This document shows, piece after piece, positions 1-8,189 of a stretch of DNA of 64,000 bases; the first letter of the stretch is position 1; the number at the start of each line of letters is the position of its first letter. Both the position numbers and the translations under genes were made by a program. The notes beneath the pieces were generated by a model. It had not been told where the DNA came from. It saw nothing but the letters and a program-made list of their open reading frames with translations, and ran no database searches. This DNA is from an uncultured Dialister sp. (lineage in GTDB: Bacteria; Bacillota; Negativicutes; Veillonellales; Dialisteraceae): positions 123,452 through 187,451 of the forward strand of contig UQJW01000003.1 of the NCBI GenBank assembly GCA_900541485.1, read 5' to 3'.

Positions 1-1063
1 GTGCCGTGAGGATATGAGCCATTTGGTCAACCGCTCCTGTTTCGGTAATCAGTTTACCCAAAGCAAGACCGGAAGAGGCCATAATCATAATGCCCCACAT
101 GGCATGACTTTCCGCAAACTGCCAGGTGAGAAGAACTTCTTTTTTTTCGTCTTTCAGAACAAACATGAGCATGCCCATGACAAGGAAAACGTAAGCCGGT
201 TTCATGCCCGGCAGAATATCCGCATAGAGAGGACGGAGAAAAGCAAGAATAATGGCAAGAACAAAAATCCAGAAACAGATTTTTTCGCCTTTTCTCACAG
301 GACCGAGGGCTTCGTACATTTTCATAAATTCTTCTCTTGTGCCGTGGAGACTGTGAACGGAGGAGTTCATATACCAGAGGAATAAAAGATTGACGATGAA
401 AATTACGATGAGAATAGGAAGAAAGCGGGAAATCCATTCGACGTACATGAATTCTTTTCCCGTAATCTGTTCAAGATAGGAAATACCGACCAGATTGGCA
501 GGACTTCCGATAGGAGATCCGAAACCGCCGATACCGCTTCCCCAACCGATAGCCAAAAGAATGGGAACGGCAAGTTTGCTGTGGAGTATATCTTTTTCTC
601 CTACAAATTGGAGCATGCCGACTGCAATGGGGCAGAATATGGTGGCCACCACCGTATTGGGAAGAAAGGCGGAAAGAACGACAGAGGCACCGAACCAGAC
701 GAGAATCTGCTGTTTCATTGACGTTCCGATAAGGCAGAGGGTGCGGAGAGAAATCCTTTTGTCCAGTCCTGTTGTCGTCCAGGCCATACAAATGAGGTCG
801 CTCCCTAAAAGAAGAATGACGATGTCGGTAAAATACAGGGCAATTACATGGGGATTGGGAATCATATTAAAAACGGCGTTCACCGCAATGGGAAGAAGAG
901 AGGTGACGGCGATGTGGACGGGACGGAAAATCCACCACAGTGCCATCCATACGCCTGTAGCAATAGCAAATGCGCCGTGCGTTCCTAAAACAGGCATTAA
1001 TAAAAGCCCGGCAAGAAAAAATCCGGCGGGACCGGAAAGTAATTTTAAATTGTATCTGCCCAT
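1..1063 (-). CDS. SLC13/DASS-family anion:Na+ symporter (C-terminus cut by window edge)
   Basis: Translating the minus strand from the ATG at 1063 gives 354 open codons that run off the window. The product is very hydrophobic and starts MGRYNLKLLSGPAGFFLAGL. A PNTVVATIFCPIAVG stretch near 600-650 matches the helix-hairpin 'SNT' motif of divalent anion:sodium symporters, with P in place of S, and is followed by a Gly-rich segment (GWGSGIGGFGSPIGSPANLV). The family imports dicarboxylates or sulfate with Na+ across the inner membrane; the substrate cannot be read here. The gene is divergent from a LysR regulator, with an inverted repeat between them, so control by that regulator is likely. The family is firm; the substrate is unknown. 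Confidence 0.85.
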   Translation of the reverse strand, partial: MGRYNLKLLSGPAGFFLAGLLLMPVLGTHGAFAIATGVWMALWWIFRPVHIAVTSLLPIAVNAVFNMIPNPHVIALYFTDIVILLLGSDLICMAWTTTGLDKRISLRTLCLIGTSMKQQILVWFGASVVLSAFLPNTVVATIFCPIAVGMLQFVGEKDILHSKLAVPILLAIGWGSGIGGFGSPIGSPANLVGISYLEQITGKEFMYVEWISRFLPILIVIFIVNLLFLWYMNSSVHSLHGTREEFMKMYEALGPVRKGEKICFWIFVLAIILAFLRPLYADILPGMKPAYVFLVMGMLMFVLKDEKKEVLLTWQFAESHAMWGIMIMASSGLALGKLITETGAVDQMAHILTA

Positions 1064-1157
1064 GATGAGCCCTCTTTTCTTTGATTTTGTGCATTTCCTT
1101 TTGTATCTATTATAGAAGAAGAGAGTATCATTGAAAAACTGTAAAAAATTGTTTATT

Positions 1158-1176
1158 ATACAAATATAAATTGTAT
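1158..1176. promoter_or_regulatory. Candidate LysR-type operator
   Basis: The sequence ATACAA-N7-TTGTAT is a perfect 6+6 inverted repeat of the T-N11-A class bound by LysR-type regulators. It lies in the 140-bp divergent gap between the SLC13 transporter and the lysR start, 28 bp upstream of the latter. Position and form suggest autoregulation and control of the transporter. Confidence 0.5.
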
Positions 1177-1203
1177 TTAAAGATAAAAGCGGAGGGAAAC
1201 GCT

Positions 1204-2121
1204 ATGAATTTCACGAGTCTTGACTATTTTATTGCTCTCGTGCAGGAGAAAAGCTATACAAAAGCGGCACAGCGGCTGCATGTGACACAGCAGACACTTT
1301 CTGCCCATATCGCGGCACTGGAAAAAGAAATGAACTGCAAACTGGTGATCCGCCAGATTCCCCTTGATTTCACCTGGGCGGGCCGTGTATTTTACCGTCA
1401 TGCCCTTTCACTCCGGACGGGAAAAGATACGATGGAAAAGGAAATCGCCGATGCCGCTTCCGATGAGACCGGCGTTCTGAGGCTCGGTATTTCTCCGAAC
1501 AGAGGCCGTCTTGTCCTTCCCGAAATCTTATCTGCCTATACGGCGGCGTATCCGGGTATTCACGTGGAGCTTACGGAAGAAATTAACCGGGGACTGATGA
1601 AAAAGCTGCTTGACGGGGATATGGATTTGACGATTGCCTATTTCAAGGAAGATGTACCGGGGGTGACGAGAGAATTATTTTATAAAGAAGAAATCGTATT
1701 ATTGATACCGAAATCATTATTTCCCGAAAAAGGAAACGAAAAAATCATTGAAGAAATCAAAAGTAAAAAAGAGGGCTGTCTTGCGCCGCTCAAAGACTTC
1801 CCATTTTTGCTGACCGGTAGCGGCACCGTGCAGGGACGGCTGTCACGCCGCCTTTTTGCAGAGGCGGATATAGAACCGCCTGTTCTTGTTTCTTCCGATA
1901 ATTTGGAACTTCTTCTCGATCTCTGTACAAAAGGGACGGGCGCTTTTTTCTGTCCCGATGTGCAGGTGGCAGGCAATGTAAGTCCGGAAAAACTGAAACA
2001 TCTTCATGTCATTCCGCTGGCCCATTCGAAAATAGAAATTTCTTTCGGGTACAGAAAAGAACTGCGCCAATGGAAACCGCTTGCTAATTTTATTTCACTG
2101 GCGAGGGAAAAACGGCACTGA
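1204..2121 (+). CDS. LysR-family transcriptional regulator
   Basis: This 305-residue protein has an N-terminal winged helix-turn-helix (about residues 5-60, containing SYTKAAQRLHVTQQTLSAHI) followed by a periplasmic-binding-like effector domain (about 90-295, opening with GVLRLGISPNRGRLVLPEIL). The length is normal for LysR proteins. I start it at the ATG at 1204 because GGAGGG lies just upstream; an in-frame start at 1171 would fall inside the putative operator. It is divergent from the SLC13 transporter, which is the natural target, with a carboxylate or related compound as probable effector. Family assignment is secure; target and effector are inferred from position. Confidence 0.93.
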   Translation: MNFTSLDYFIALVQEKSYTKAAQRLHVTQQTLSAHIAALEKEMNCKLVIRQIPLDFTWAGRVFYRHALSLRTGKDTMEKEIADAASDETGVLRLGISPNRGRLVLPEILSAYTAAYPGIHVELTEEINRGLMKKLLDGDMDLTIAYFKEDVPGVTRELFYKEEIVLLIPKSLFPEKGNEKIIEEIKSKKEGCLAPLKDFPFLLTGSGTVQGRLSRRLFAEADIEPPVLVSSDNLELLLDLCTKGTGAFFCPDVQVAGNVSPEKLKHLHVIPLAHSKIEISFGYRKELRQWKPLANFISLAREKRH

Positions 2122-2170
2122 CACGGCAAGAGTGATACAATAAAGAAAACGGGTTACGAAAGGAGTTTTT

Positions 2171-2704
2171 ATGAAAACATATATAGCTGCCGCTTTATCG
2201 GGCATTATGCTGCTCGCATCGTCTTTGACGGGAGAGGCCCATCATCTCGGACCGTCGGATTTCACCGTGGCGGGGTTCACAAAAGATACGACCGCCTATG
2301 ATGTCCGTCGTGCCTGGGGCGAGCCTGTAGTGACGGGAACAGTGAGCGGCGATTATAAGAAATCTGGCATTTGGCATTTGAAAATCCGGGACAGTATCTG
2401 GATGTATCCCGACTTCAGTCTTCTTTTTTCCGACTCCCGGTACGGCAGGGAAAAAATTTACTCCCTGGCGGTTTTGTATGATTCCGGTTGCCCTCTTCCG
2501 AAAGGAATCCGCTTGGGCGACAGTGCGGAAAAAGTAAAGAAAACCTACGGCAGTCCCTCGGCGGAAAGAACAGAAGAAAACGGAGATTTCATTTGGGAAT
2601 ACCGGGGCGGAACGGAAGAAAAGGAGGCAGACGGACCGTCACTTCACATGAAATTCAGAAAAGACAGACTGATAGGAGCAGTTCTCTTTTTCCGGTCCGA
2701 ATAA
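2171..2704 (+). CDS. Small exported protein with two BamE/SmpA-like repeats
   Basis: A 177-residue protein with a clear signal peptide (MKTYIAAALSGIMLLASSLTG, cleavage probably near EAHH) and no later membrane helix, so it should be periplasmic. Two similar segments are visible, TTAYDVRRAWGEPVVTGTV (about residue 38) and DSAEKVKKTYGSPSAERTE (about 117); the short helix plus 'G.P' turn recalls the BamE/SmpA fold. No lipobox is present. GGAG sits 7 nt before the ATG. It follows lysR by about 50 bp and may be cotranscribed. No function can be assigned; the repeat interpretation is tentative. Confidence 0.7.
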   Translation: MKTYIAAALSGIMLLASSLTGEAHHLGPSDFTVAGFTKDTTAYDVRRAWGEPVVTGTVSGDYKKSGIWHLKIRDSIWMYPDFSLLFSDSRYGREKIYSLAVLYDSGCPLPKGIRLGDSAEKVKKTYGSPSAERTEENGDFIWEYRGGTEEKEADGPSLHMKFRKDRLIGAVLFFRSE

Positions 2705-2872
2705 AAAGACGGATTTATAAATTTTAATGCCTGTTTTACAAAAAGTACTTGCATAGCGTTTCGAAATTTGTTAATATAGATATAACGAAAATGACTGATG
2801 GTCGGAAGATTAAAAGTTGTTTTTGTTACCTCTTCTCAGCTGATGTTTCCCGACAGAAGCTGAAGTCTGATA

Positions 2873-2915
2873 ATTGTGCCGTGGAAACGGATTCCCCATC
2901 CGGTTTCACGGCACA
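2873..2915. repeat. Long hairpin in the 2705-2994 gap
   Basis: TTGTGCCGTG and CACGGCACAA form a perfect 10-bp stem, extended inward with mismatches (GGAAACGGAT against ATCCGGTTTC). No U-tract follows directly, so it is not a plain terminator. It lies downstream of the exported-protein gene and facing trkH. The rest of this roughly 290-bp gap shows no ORF with a plausible start. Confidence 0.45.
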
Positions 2916-2994
2916 ACCCTCTCACAAACAAAGCGACCGCTTTTATATATGAAAAAAATGCCCTTGTGAAAAGGCACTTATTTTTTGGAATGAA

Positions 2995-3028
2995 AAGGAT
3001 ATCGCAAGAGAGGTATCCTTTTTTTTAT
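2995..3028. terminator. Bidirectional intrinsic terminator
   Basis: AAAGGATATC-N8-GGTATCCTTT stem flanked by A and T runs, located between the convergent exported-protein gene and trkH. The T8 run serves the plus direction, the A-rich left flank the minus direction. Confidence 0.75.
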
Positions 3029-4476
3029 TACCATTTGGTTTTCCGCCAGAAAGAGGGGAAGCAGAGGGCAAGGAGGGTAAAGCACTCGAGACGGCCCATC
3101 AGCATGGAGCAGGCGGCGATGATTTTCGTGCCCGCAGGAAGTTGTCCCAAGTTGGAGAAAGAACCGAGTTCCGTCGGGATGATACCCGTATTGCTCATGG
3201 TTGTCATGGAAAGGCCGAGGGCATCGGGGATTTCAAGACCTGTGAAAGTCATAAGCAGTGTCCATAAAAAGATGAATCCGAGATACACAAAGAAGTAATA
3301 AAAGACATGGAGAAGTTCTTTGGCATGAAAAGTTTCTTTACCCATGCGGACCTGAAAGATTTCATTGGGGTGAAGTTTTTGACGGAGCAATGCGTAGAGA
3401 GATTTTACCAAAAGGATCAGACGATAGACTTTAAGTCCCCCTGCGGTAGAACCGCCGCAGCCGCCCGTCAAAAGAAGAAGGACGAGGATAAATTGGGAAA
3501 AGGCGGGCCAGACGGAATAGTCGGAAGAAGAAAATCCTGTTGTGGAAGAAGTGGAACCGGCGTAGAAAAAGGCCTCCGTCAGAGCTTCAGGAAGGGGGAG
3601 TATCCCTGTGGTGCAGAGGTTTGCGGCGATAAGAAGACTGCCGATACCGACAAGACCGAGGTACACTTTAAATTCCGTATCCTGTAAAATGACGGAAAAT
3701 CCTCTCTGCCAGGCAAGGACATAGAGGCTGAAATTGGCACTGGAAATGACCATGAAAAAGAAAACCGACATTTTGAGGAGAGGGCTGTCATAAGCGCCGA
3801 TACTTTCATTCAGCGGTGAAAATCCGCCGGTGGGAATGGTAGAAAGGGAATGGCTCAGTGCCTCAAAAGGGGTCATGCCGAGACAGATATAAACCACCGT
3901 CGCCGCGGCGGTGAAAATGAGATATACAAGAAAAAGAGCTTTTGCCATTTCCTTGATTCGCGGTAGCGCCCGGGCAGAAGAAGAACTCGTGCTTTCCAAA
4001 TCCATCATGCGGGCACTTCCTTTCCCGAATTGCGGAAAAAGCGCCGTAAAAATCACGATGATACCCAGTCCGCCGAGCCAGTGGGTGAGGGCGCGGAAAA
4101 GGAGCAGACTTTTCGGAACAATCCGCAAATCGGGGAAAACGGTCGCCCCCGTTCCGGTCATTCCGGAAATACTTTCCACCAGTCCGTCCAAGGGGGAAAG
4201 CAGTCCGCTGAATACATAAGGAAGAACATAAAGAAAAGAAACGGAAAGCCAGGTCAAAGAAATTACGGCGATGCACTCCCGGGCATTTAAATCTTTTACG
4301 GTAGGAATTCCTTTTTTAAAGGCTATGAACGCCAGTAAAAAGCAAACCAGCATGGCCGCACAAAAAGGAAGAAACGGTTCTCCGTAAAAAAGAGCGGTGA
4401 TGACGGGGAAAAAGAGAAAGAGACCGGCCCCGAAAAAAAGACGGGAGAGAATGGTACAAACGACAGCGGGATTCAT
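3028..4476 (-). CDS. trkH: TrkH-type potassium uptake channel subunit
   Basis: This 482-residue integral membrane protein carries the four pore-loop signatures of Trk/Ktr K+ transporters: SGMTGTGATVF, STIPTGGFSPL, GSTSSTTGFSSS and TTMSNTGIIP, each supplying a selectivity-filter glycine. LTGGCGGSTAGGLKVYR before the second half is also typical. Length is normal for TrkH. It forms the K+ pathway in the inner membrane and works with the TrkA ring. The start overlaps the trkA stop by 4 bp, so the two are translationally coupled. Confidence 0.96.
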   Translation of the reverse strand: MNPAVVCTILSRLFFGAGLFLFFPVITALFYGEPFLPFCAAMLVCFLLAFIAFKKGIPTVKDLNARECIAVISLTWLSVSFLYVLPYVFSGLLSPLDGLVESISGMTGTGATVFPDLRIVPKSLLLFRALTHWLGGLGIIVIFTALFPQFGKGSARMMDLESTSSSSARALPRIKEMAKALFLVYLIFTAAATVVYICLGMTPFEALSHSLSTIPTGGFSPLNESIGAYDSPLLKMSVFFFMVISSANFSLYVLAWQRGFSVILQDTEFKVYLGLVGIGSLLIAANLCTTGILPLPEALTEAFFYAGSTSSTTGFSSSDYSVWPAFSQFILVLLLLTGGCGGSTAGGLKVYRLILLVKSLYALLRQKLHPNEIFQVRMGKETFHAKELLHVFYYFFVYLGFIFLWTLLMTFTGLEIPDALGLSMTTMSNTGIIPTELGSFSNLGQLPAGTKIIAACSMLMGRLECFTLLALCFPSFWRKTKW

Positions 4477-5825
4477 GATTCACTCTTTCCTTTAAAGTAA
4501 GACAGTATGTCTGCAGAAGCGTCGGTACTTGTAATGATGATGACCCGGTCGCCCGCTTCCAGTACGGAGGCTCCGTTGGGAATAAACGTTTCATCTCCGC
4601 GGACGTAGGCGCAGATAAGTCCCCCCTTCGGGATTCCCGTGTTCATGAGCGGAATACCTGTTACAGGAGCATCGGCGGGAAGAATGATTTCCGTAGCCTG
4701 TATCTGTGCAGATTCCAAAAGGGAAACGGATACCACGTCCTGGCTTCTGATGTAGCTTAAAACCTCGCTCGCTGCAATCAGGCGGACCGATAAAACAATA
4801 TCGACACCGACACGGGTCATGAGATTGACATATTCGGGACGGATAACACGGACAATACTTTTTTTCGCACCTAAATGCTTGGCAAGAAGGGCAATCAACA
4901 AATTCAGCTGTTCGTCTTTGGTGGTGCAGATGATGACGTCCGCCTCGGATATCCCTTCTTCTTTCAGTAATTCGATATCCGTTCCGTCGCCGCAAAGAAC
5001 GACGCCTTTTTTTAGTTTCGGTGTCAGACTTTCACAGCGGTCCGGATCTTTATCAATGATTTTAAGAGAAACGCCTTCCTTTTCCAAAAGCGGGGCGAGT
5101 GCCTGTCCCGTCCGTCCTGCTCCGATAATCAGGGCTCTTTCTATTTTCCGGGTGCTCCCGGGGGCAAAATCCCGGCTGAATTTTTTGATGGCATCGGGCG
5201 TTCCTACGAAGTAGACCCGGTCAAAGGGAAGAAAATAATCATCGCCGTGAGGAATCATCATCTGGTGATCTCTGAAAATCATGGCCACAAGAATGGAGGC
5301 GGGAAGCATTAAATCTTTTAACGGTTTGTGGAGATACGGGGAGTCACTGTGCAGCCGTGCTTCATAGAGGCGGACCTTGCCGTTGGCAAAATCTTCTACA
5401 TTGAGAGCGGCCGGTGTCATAAGAGTCCGGCATATTTCTTCCGCTGTCAGCACTTCGGGACTTAAAATGAGGTCAATGCCGAAATTTTCCCGCACATAGG
5501 CAGCGGAATTATGTAAAAATTTCGGATTCCGCAAGCGGGCTATGGTATGGAGAATTCCATTTTTCTTAGCGAGAAGACAAGCAAGAATATTGGTTTCATC
5601 GACTTCGGTGACAGCGACGAGAACGGACGCTTTTTTTATATCCGGGTCTTTTGTGAAAGACGGGTCGGTTCCGTCGGCGTTAATGGTGAGAACGTCTAAA
5701 GAACGGCTGATTTTTTCCAGCTTTGCTTCATCGGAATCAACGACAACCACATCATTCTTCTCGTTAGCGAGAATTTCTGCAATGGTGCAGCCCAGCTCAC
5801 CGGCACCTAAAATGACTATGCGCAT
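4473..5825 (-). CDS. trkA: TrkA potassium uptake regulator (two RCK domains)
   Basis: A 450-residue soluble protein with two tandem RCK_N/RCK_C units. The first Rossmann motif is ILGAGELGCTIAEIL at the N-terminus with the acidic VVVVDSDE end; the second is LIIGAGRTGQALAPLLEKEG near residue 232. TrkA binds NAD(H) and nucleotides and gates TrkH at the membrane. AAGGAGGATTTTATG gives a strong start. It is the first gene of trkA-trkH. The region upstream holds a separate short transcription unit ending about 75 bp before trkA, so a leader-type control of trk is one possible reading. Confidence 0.96.
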   Translation of the reverse strand: MRIVILGAGELGCTIAEILANEKNDVVVVDSDEAKLEKISRSLDVLTINADGTDPSFTKDPDIKKASVLVAVTEVDETNILACLLAKKNGILHTIARLRNPKFLHNSAAYVRENFGIDLILSPEVLTAEEICRTLMTPAALNVEDFANGKVRLYEARLHSDSPYLHKPLKDLMLPASILVAMIFRDHQMMIPHGDDYFLPFDRVYFVGTPDAIKKFSRDFAPGSTRKIERALIIGAGRTGQALAPLLEKEGVSLKIIDKDPDRCESLTPKLKKGVVLCGDGTDIELLKEEGISEADVIICTTKDEQLNLLIALLAKHLGAKKSIVRVIRPEYVNLMTRVGVDIVLSVRLIAASEVLSYIRSQDVVSVSLLESAQIQATEIILPADAPVTGIPLMNTGIPKGGLICAYVRGDETFIPNGASVLEAGDRVIIITSTDASADILSYFKGKSES

Positions 5826-5900
5826 AAAATCCTCCTTAGCGGTTATGCATTAAATATATCTTATTTTATCACAGCGGTTATAGAAAAATAAAAAGGCACG

Positions 5901-5928
5901 AAAAAAACCGCTGTGCGGGAGCGGTTTC
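5901..5928 (-). terminator. Intrinsic terminator of the candidate RNA
   Basis: AAACCGCT-N7-AGCGGTTT (seen on either strand) followed on the minus strand by T7. It ends the 5.9-6.13 kb transcription unit about 75 bp before trkA. Confidence 0.8.
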
Positions 5929-6126
5929 TTCCGGGCCCGTGAAGAGCCTTATGATTTCCGAAGGAAAGTACACCTGCCCTGCCGTTGTAAAACCACCCTG
6001 TCAGATAACTTCACAACTCATACATCTTATACATCAGAAAATACAAACAGATTTACATGAAACGTATATAGAAAGGCAAGCCGGGGCTTCCTCCGGGTAC
6101 GTGTAAAAGAGGATCAATCTCTATCT
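5901..6126 (-). ncRNA. Candidate structured RNA, about 225 nt (6S-like or leader RNA)
   Basis: On the minus strand a consensus promoter (TTGACA at 6155-6160, TACAAT at 6133-6138) leads into about 225 nt without any credible ORF, ending in a strong intrinsic terminator. Several local stems are visible: CTTC-CGGGCCCG-TGAAG near 5929-5945, TTTCC-GAA-GGAAA near 5957, and a possible end-closing helix between CCCGGAGGAAGCC (about 6085) and GGCTCTTCACGGG (about 5940). Size, strong promoter and terminal pairing fit 6S RNA. I could not match 6S consensus bases, nor those of T-box, c-di-AMP, M-box or cobalamin riboswitches. trkA lies downstream, so a trk leader remains possible. Confidence 0.45.
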
Positions 6127-6132
6127 GCCCTC

Positions 6133-6160
6133 ATTGTAGCATAACTTTCTATGCTGTCAA
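6133..6160 (-). promoter_or_regulatory. Consensus sigma-70 promoter of the candidate RNA
   Basis: TTGACA (6160-6155), 16-bp spacer, TACAAT (6138-6133). The spacer itself is an inverted repeat, GCATA-N6-TATGC, which could be an operator. Transcription should start near 6126. Confidence 0.7.
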
Positions 6161-6270
6161 TATTCTAAATAATAGAAACAATAAACTTTCAATCGGCTCT
6201 GTCTTTTTATTTCTATTTTATAAAAATGATATAATAAAAGAAATATGTAAGAGAAAAGACGGAGGAAATC

Positions 6271-7065
6271 ATGAGCGCTGCAGATACACAATATCTCAAC
6301 ATCATAAGAAACATTCTCGACAAGGGAGCCATGGGCGAAAACAGAACGGGTATGCCTGCCTGGAAATTGCCTCACCAGATCATGCAGTTTGATTTGGAAA
6401 AGGAATTCCCCATTCTGACGACGAAATTTGTTGCTTTCAAGACATCAGTGAAAGAAATTTTATGGATTTGGCAAAAACAGTCCAATGATGTACGGCTTCT
6501 CCAGCAATGGAACTGCCACGTCTGGGACGAATGGATGAAAGAAGACGGGACGATCGGGAAGGCTTACGGCTACCAGCTCGGGAAATATCATCAGGTGGAT
6601 ACACTTTTGGAAACGCTGAAAAAAGATCCCCAAAGTCGCCGCATGGTGGTCGATTTATGGAATGTGAAAGACTTGCCCGATATGGCACTCTATCCCTGCG
6701 CATTTCTTACCATGTGGGACGTGTCCGACGACGGCCGTCTCAACTGCATGCTCGTCCAGCGTTCGGGCGATATGGGTCTGGGCGTACCGTTCAATATGGC
6801 CCAGTATGCCGCTCTGATTCACATGATAGCCCAGGTAAGCGGACTGCGTCCCGGACTTTTCACGCATGTCATCAATAATGCCCACGTATACAAAAACCAT
6901 GCGGAAGCCATGAAAATACAACTCTCCCGGGAAAATGAAGCCTATGATGCGCCTGTACTGAAATTGAATCCGCACGTCAAAAATTTCTATGATTTCAAGC
7001 CGGAGGATATCGTACTGGAAAATTACAAACATCACGAAAAAATTCCCATGGAGGTGTCCGTATGA
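6271..7065 (+). CDS. thyA: Thymidylate synthase
   Basis: 264 residues, the usual ThyA size. It methylates dUMP to dTMP with methylene-tetrahydrofolate. Visible motifs are the N-terminal phosphate loop [10 protein letters not shown] (Arg25), the catalytic Cys143 in [12 protein letters not shown], and the dUMP-binding [20 protein letters not shown]. The residue after the catalytic Cys is Ala rather than the frequent His, which occurs in some Firmicute enzymes. GGAGG lies 7 nt before the ATG. The stop overlaps the folA start by 4 bp, a coupling that makes sense because ThyA yields dihydrofolate for FolA. Confidence 0.96.
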   Translation: MSAADTQYLNIIRNILDKGAMGENRTGMPAWKLPHQIMQFDLEKEFPILTTKFVAFKTSVKEILWIWQKQSNDVRLLQQWNCHVWDEWMKEDGTIGKAYGYQLGKYHQVDTLLETLKKDPQSRRMVVDLWNVKDLPDMALYPCAFLTMWDVSDDGRLNCMLVQRSGDMGLGVPFNMAQYAALIHMIAQVSGLRPGLFTHVINNAHVYKNHAEAMKIQLSRENEAYDAPVLKLNPHVKNFYDFKPEDIVLENYKHHEKIPMEVSV

Positions 7066-7538
7066 GTCTTTCCATCATTGTGGCGAGAGCGTCAAACGGT
7101 GTTATCGGCGACAAAAATGCATTGATTTGGCATTTATCCGATGATTTGAAAATGTTTAAAGCCCGCACGATGGGACGGCCTCTGGTGATGGGAAGAAAAA
7201 CTTTTGAAAGCCTGCCCGGCGTACTGCCCGGCCGTGTCCATTACGTACTGACGGGAAATAAGGAGTACCGCGCGCCTGAAGGAGTCATGGTATTTCATAC
7301 GGTAGAAGAACTTTTGAAAGCACTTCCGGAAGGGGAAAATTTTGTCATCGGCGGCGGAAAAATTTACAAAGAACTTCTGCCCTATGCAGATACGATGTAT
7401 ATCACGGAAATCGAAAAAGCCTATGACGGCGACACCCGTTTTCCCAATTTCGGCAGTGGCGAATGGGAACTGACCGAATCGAAAGCGGGAAAGGGAGATA
7501 TTCCCCACCGGTTTGTAACATATAAGAGAATAAAATAA
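7062..7538 (+). CDS. folA: Dihydrofolate reductase
   Basis: 158 residues, standard for bacterial DHFR. It reduces dihydrofolate with NADPH, recycling the product of ThyA encoded immediately upstream (4-bp overlap). Motifs: [23 protein letters not shown] with the substrate-binding acidic residue at Asp28, [10 protein letters not shown] (NADPH site), and [22 protein letters not shown]. An intrinsic terminator follows, closing the thyA-folA operon. Confidence 0.96.
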   Translation: MSLSIIVARASNGVIGDKNALIWHLSDDLKMFKARTMGRPLVMGRKTFESLPGVLPGRVHYVLTGNKEYRAPEGVMVFHTVEELLKALPEGENFVIGGGKIYKELLPYADTMYITEIEKAYDGDTRFPNFGSGEWELTESKAGKGDIPHRFVTYKRIK

Positions 7539-7545
7539 AGAAAAG

Positions 7546-7584
7546 AAATCCGCAAAATCCCGAAAGGGGAGAGCGGATTTTTTT
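7546..7584 (+). terminator. Terminator of thyA-folA
   Basis: AAATCCGC and GCGGATTT form an 8-bp stem followed by T-rich sequence, 8 bp after the folA stop. Confidence 0.8.
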
Positions 7585-7602
7585 GATGGAAAAATTCTAT
7601 TT

Positions 7603-7621
7603 GATACTGAAAATCATTGAC
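7603..7621. promoter_or_regulatory. Fur box 1 (overlaps -35)
   Basis: GATACTGAAAATCATTGAC matches 15 of 19 positions of the classical Fur consensus GATAATGATAATCATTATC. Its right end contains the TTGACA -35 element of the feo promoter, so bound Fur would block RNA polymerase. Confidence 0.65.
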
Positions 7622-7645
7622 AACATCAAAGAATGAAAATATAAT
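7617..7645 (+). promoter_or_regulatory. feo operon promoter
   Basis: TTGACA (7617-7622), 17-bp spacer, TATAAT (7640-7645): a perfect consensus promoter 52 bp before the feoA ATG. Confidence 0.8.
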
Positions 7646-7657
7646 AAGAAAACAAAT

Positions 7658-7676
7658 GATATTGATAATTGTTTAC
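7658..7676. promoter_or_regulatory. Fur box 2 (downstream of -10)
   Basis: GATATTGATAATTGTTTAC matches about 14 of 19 positions of the Fur consensus. It covers the expected transcription start and early leader of the feo operon. Confidence 0.5.
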
Positions 7677-7697
7677 ACTTTTAAGGGAGGGGTATGT

Positions 7698-7910
7698 ATG
7701 TTGCCGTTGATGATCGCCCGCGAAGGAGAGCGGGTAACCATAAAGGGCATCTCCGGAAAAGATGACATTCGTCAGCACCTGGCGGAACTCGGGTTTGTCG
7801 TCGGTGCAGAGCTTATGATTATCAGCAGGGTGTCAGGCAATTTCATTATTCAGGTGAAGGGAAGCCGTGTAGCTTTAGACAGCTCCATGGCATCCCGTAT
7901 TTTTATCTGA
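7698..7910 (+). CDS. feoA: FeoA-like SH3-domain protein (first copy)
   Basis: A 70-residue protein of the FeoA/DtxR SH3-like fold, recognisable from RHLAELGFVVGAELMIISRVSGN followed by IIQVKGSRVALDSSMASRI. FeoA is a small cytosolic partner of the FeoB ferrous iron transporter. The ATG at 7698 is used because GGGAGG lies 8 nt upstream; the longer frame from 7617 would overlap the promoter and Fur box. It opens the feoA-feoA-feoB-Cys-rich operon behind a Fur-controlled promoter. Confidence 0.93.
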   Translation: MLPLMIAREGERVTIKGISGKDDIRQHLAELGFVVGAELMIISRVSGNFIIQVKGSRVALDSSMASRIFI

Positions 7911-7955
7911 CAGAAAAGCCGGGAAAACCGGTCTGTCAATTATAAGGAGGCAGTG

Positions 7956-8180
7956 ATGAAAACATTGCAGGAAGTCCCGATAGGCGACACGGTAAAAATT
8001 AAAAAAGTCGGAGGAAGCGGACCGCTCAAAAGACGGATCATGGATATGGGTATGACGAAAGGGGTAGATGTTTTCGTAAGAAAAGTCGCACCCTTGGGAG
8101 ATCCCATGGAAGTCACCGTGAGAGGCTATGAATTGTCTATCCGGAAAGAAGAAGCCGCCGTTATTGAGGTGGAAGAATAA
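7956..8180 (+). CDS. feoA: FeoA-like SH3-domain protein (second copy)
   Basis: 74 residues, with the FeoA pattern VPIGDTVKIKKVGGSGPLKR, MDMGMTKGVDVFVRKVAPLG and MEVTVRGYELSIRKEEAAVI. It is only distantly similar to the preceding copy, so the pair is an old duplication or has divergent roles. AAGGAGG at 7944-7950 fits the ATG at 7956 (5-nt spacing) better than the adjoining GTG at 7953. It lies 45 bp after the first feoA and 10 bp before feoB. Confidence 0.93.
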   Translation: MKTLQEVPIGDTVKIKKVGGSGPLKRRIMDMGMTKGVDVFVRKVAPLGDPMEVTVRGYELSIRKEEAAVIEVEE

Positions 8181-8189
8181 GGAAAGGAG

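Noticed and set aside
5901-6126. T-box reading of AGGGTGG on the minus strand
   Set aside because: The T-box antiterminator core AGGGTGGNACCGCG is not completed, and the motif does not overlap the terminator as required.
5901-6126. c-di-AMP (ydaO) riboswitch for trkAH
   Set aside because: Attractive because these switches control K+ transporters, but none of the conserved purine-rich core sequences is found.
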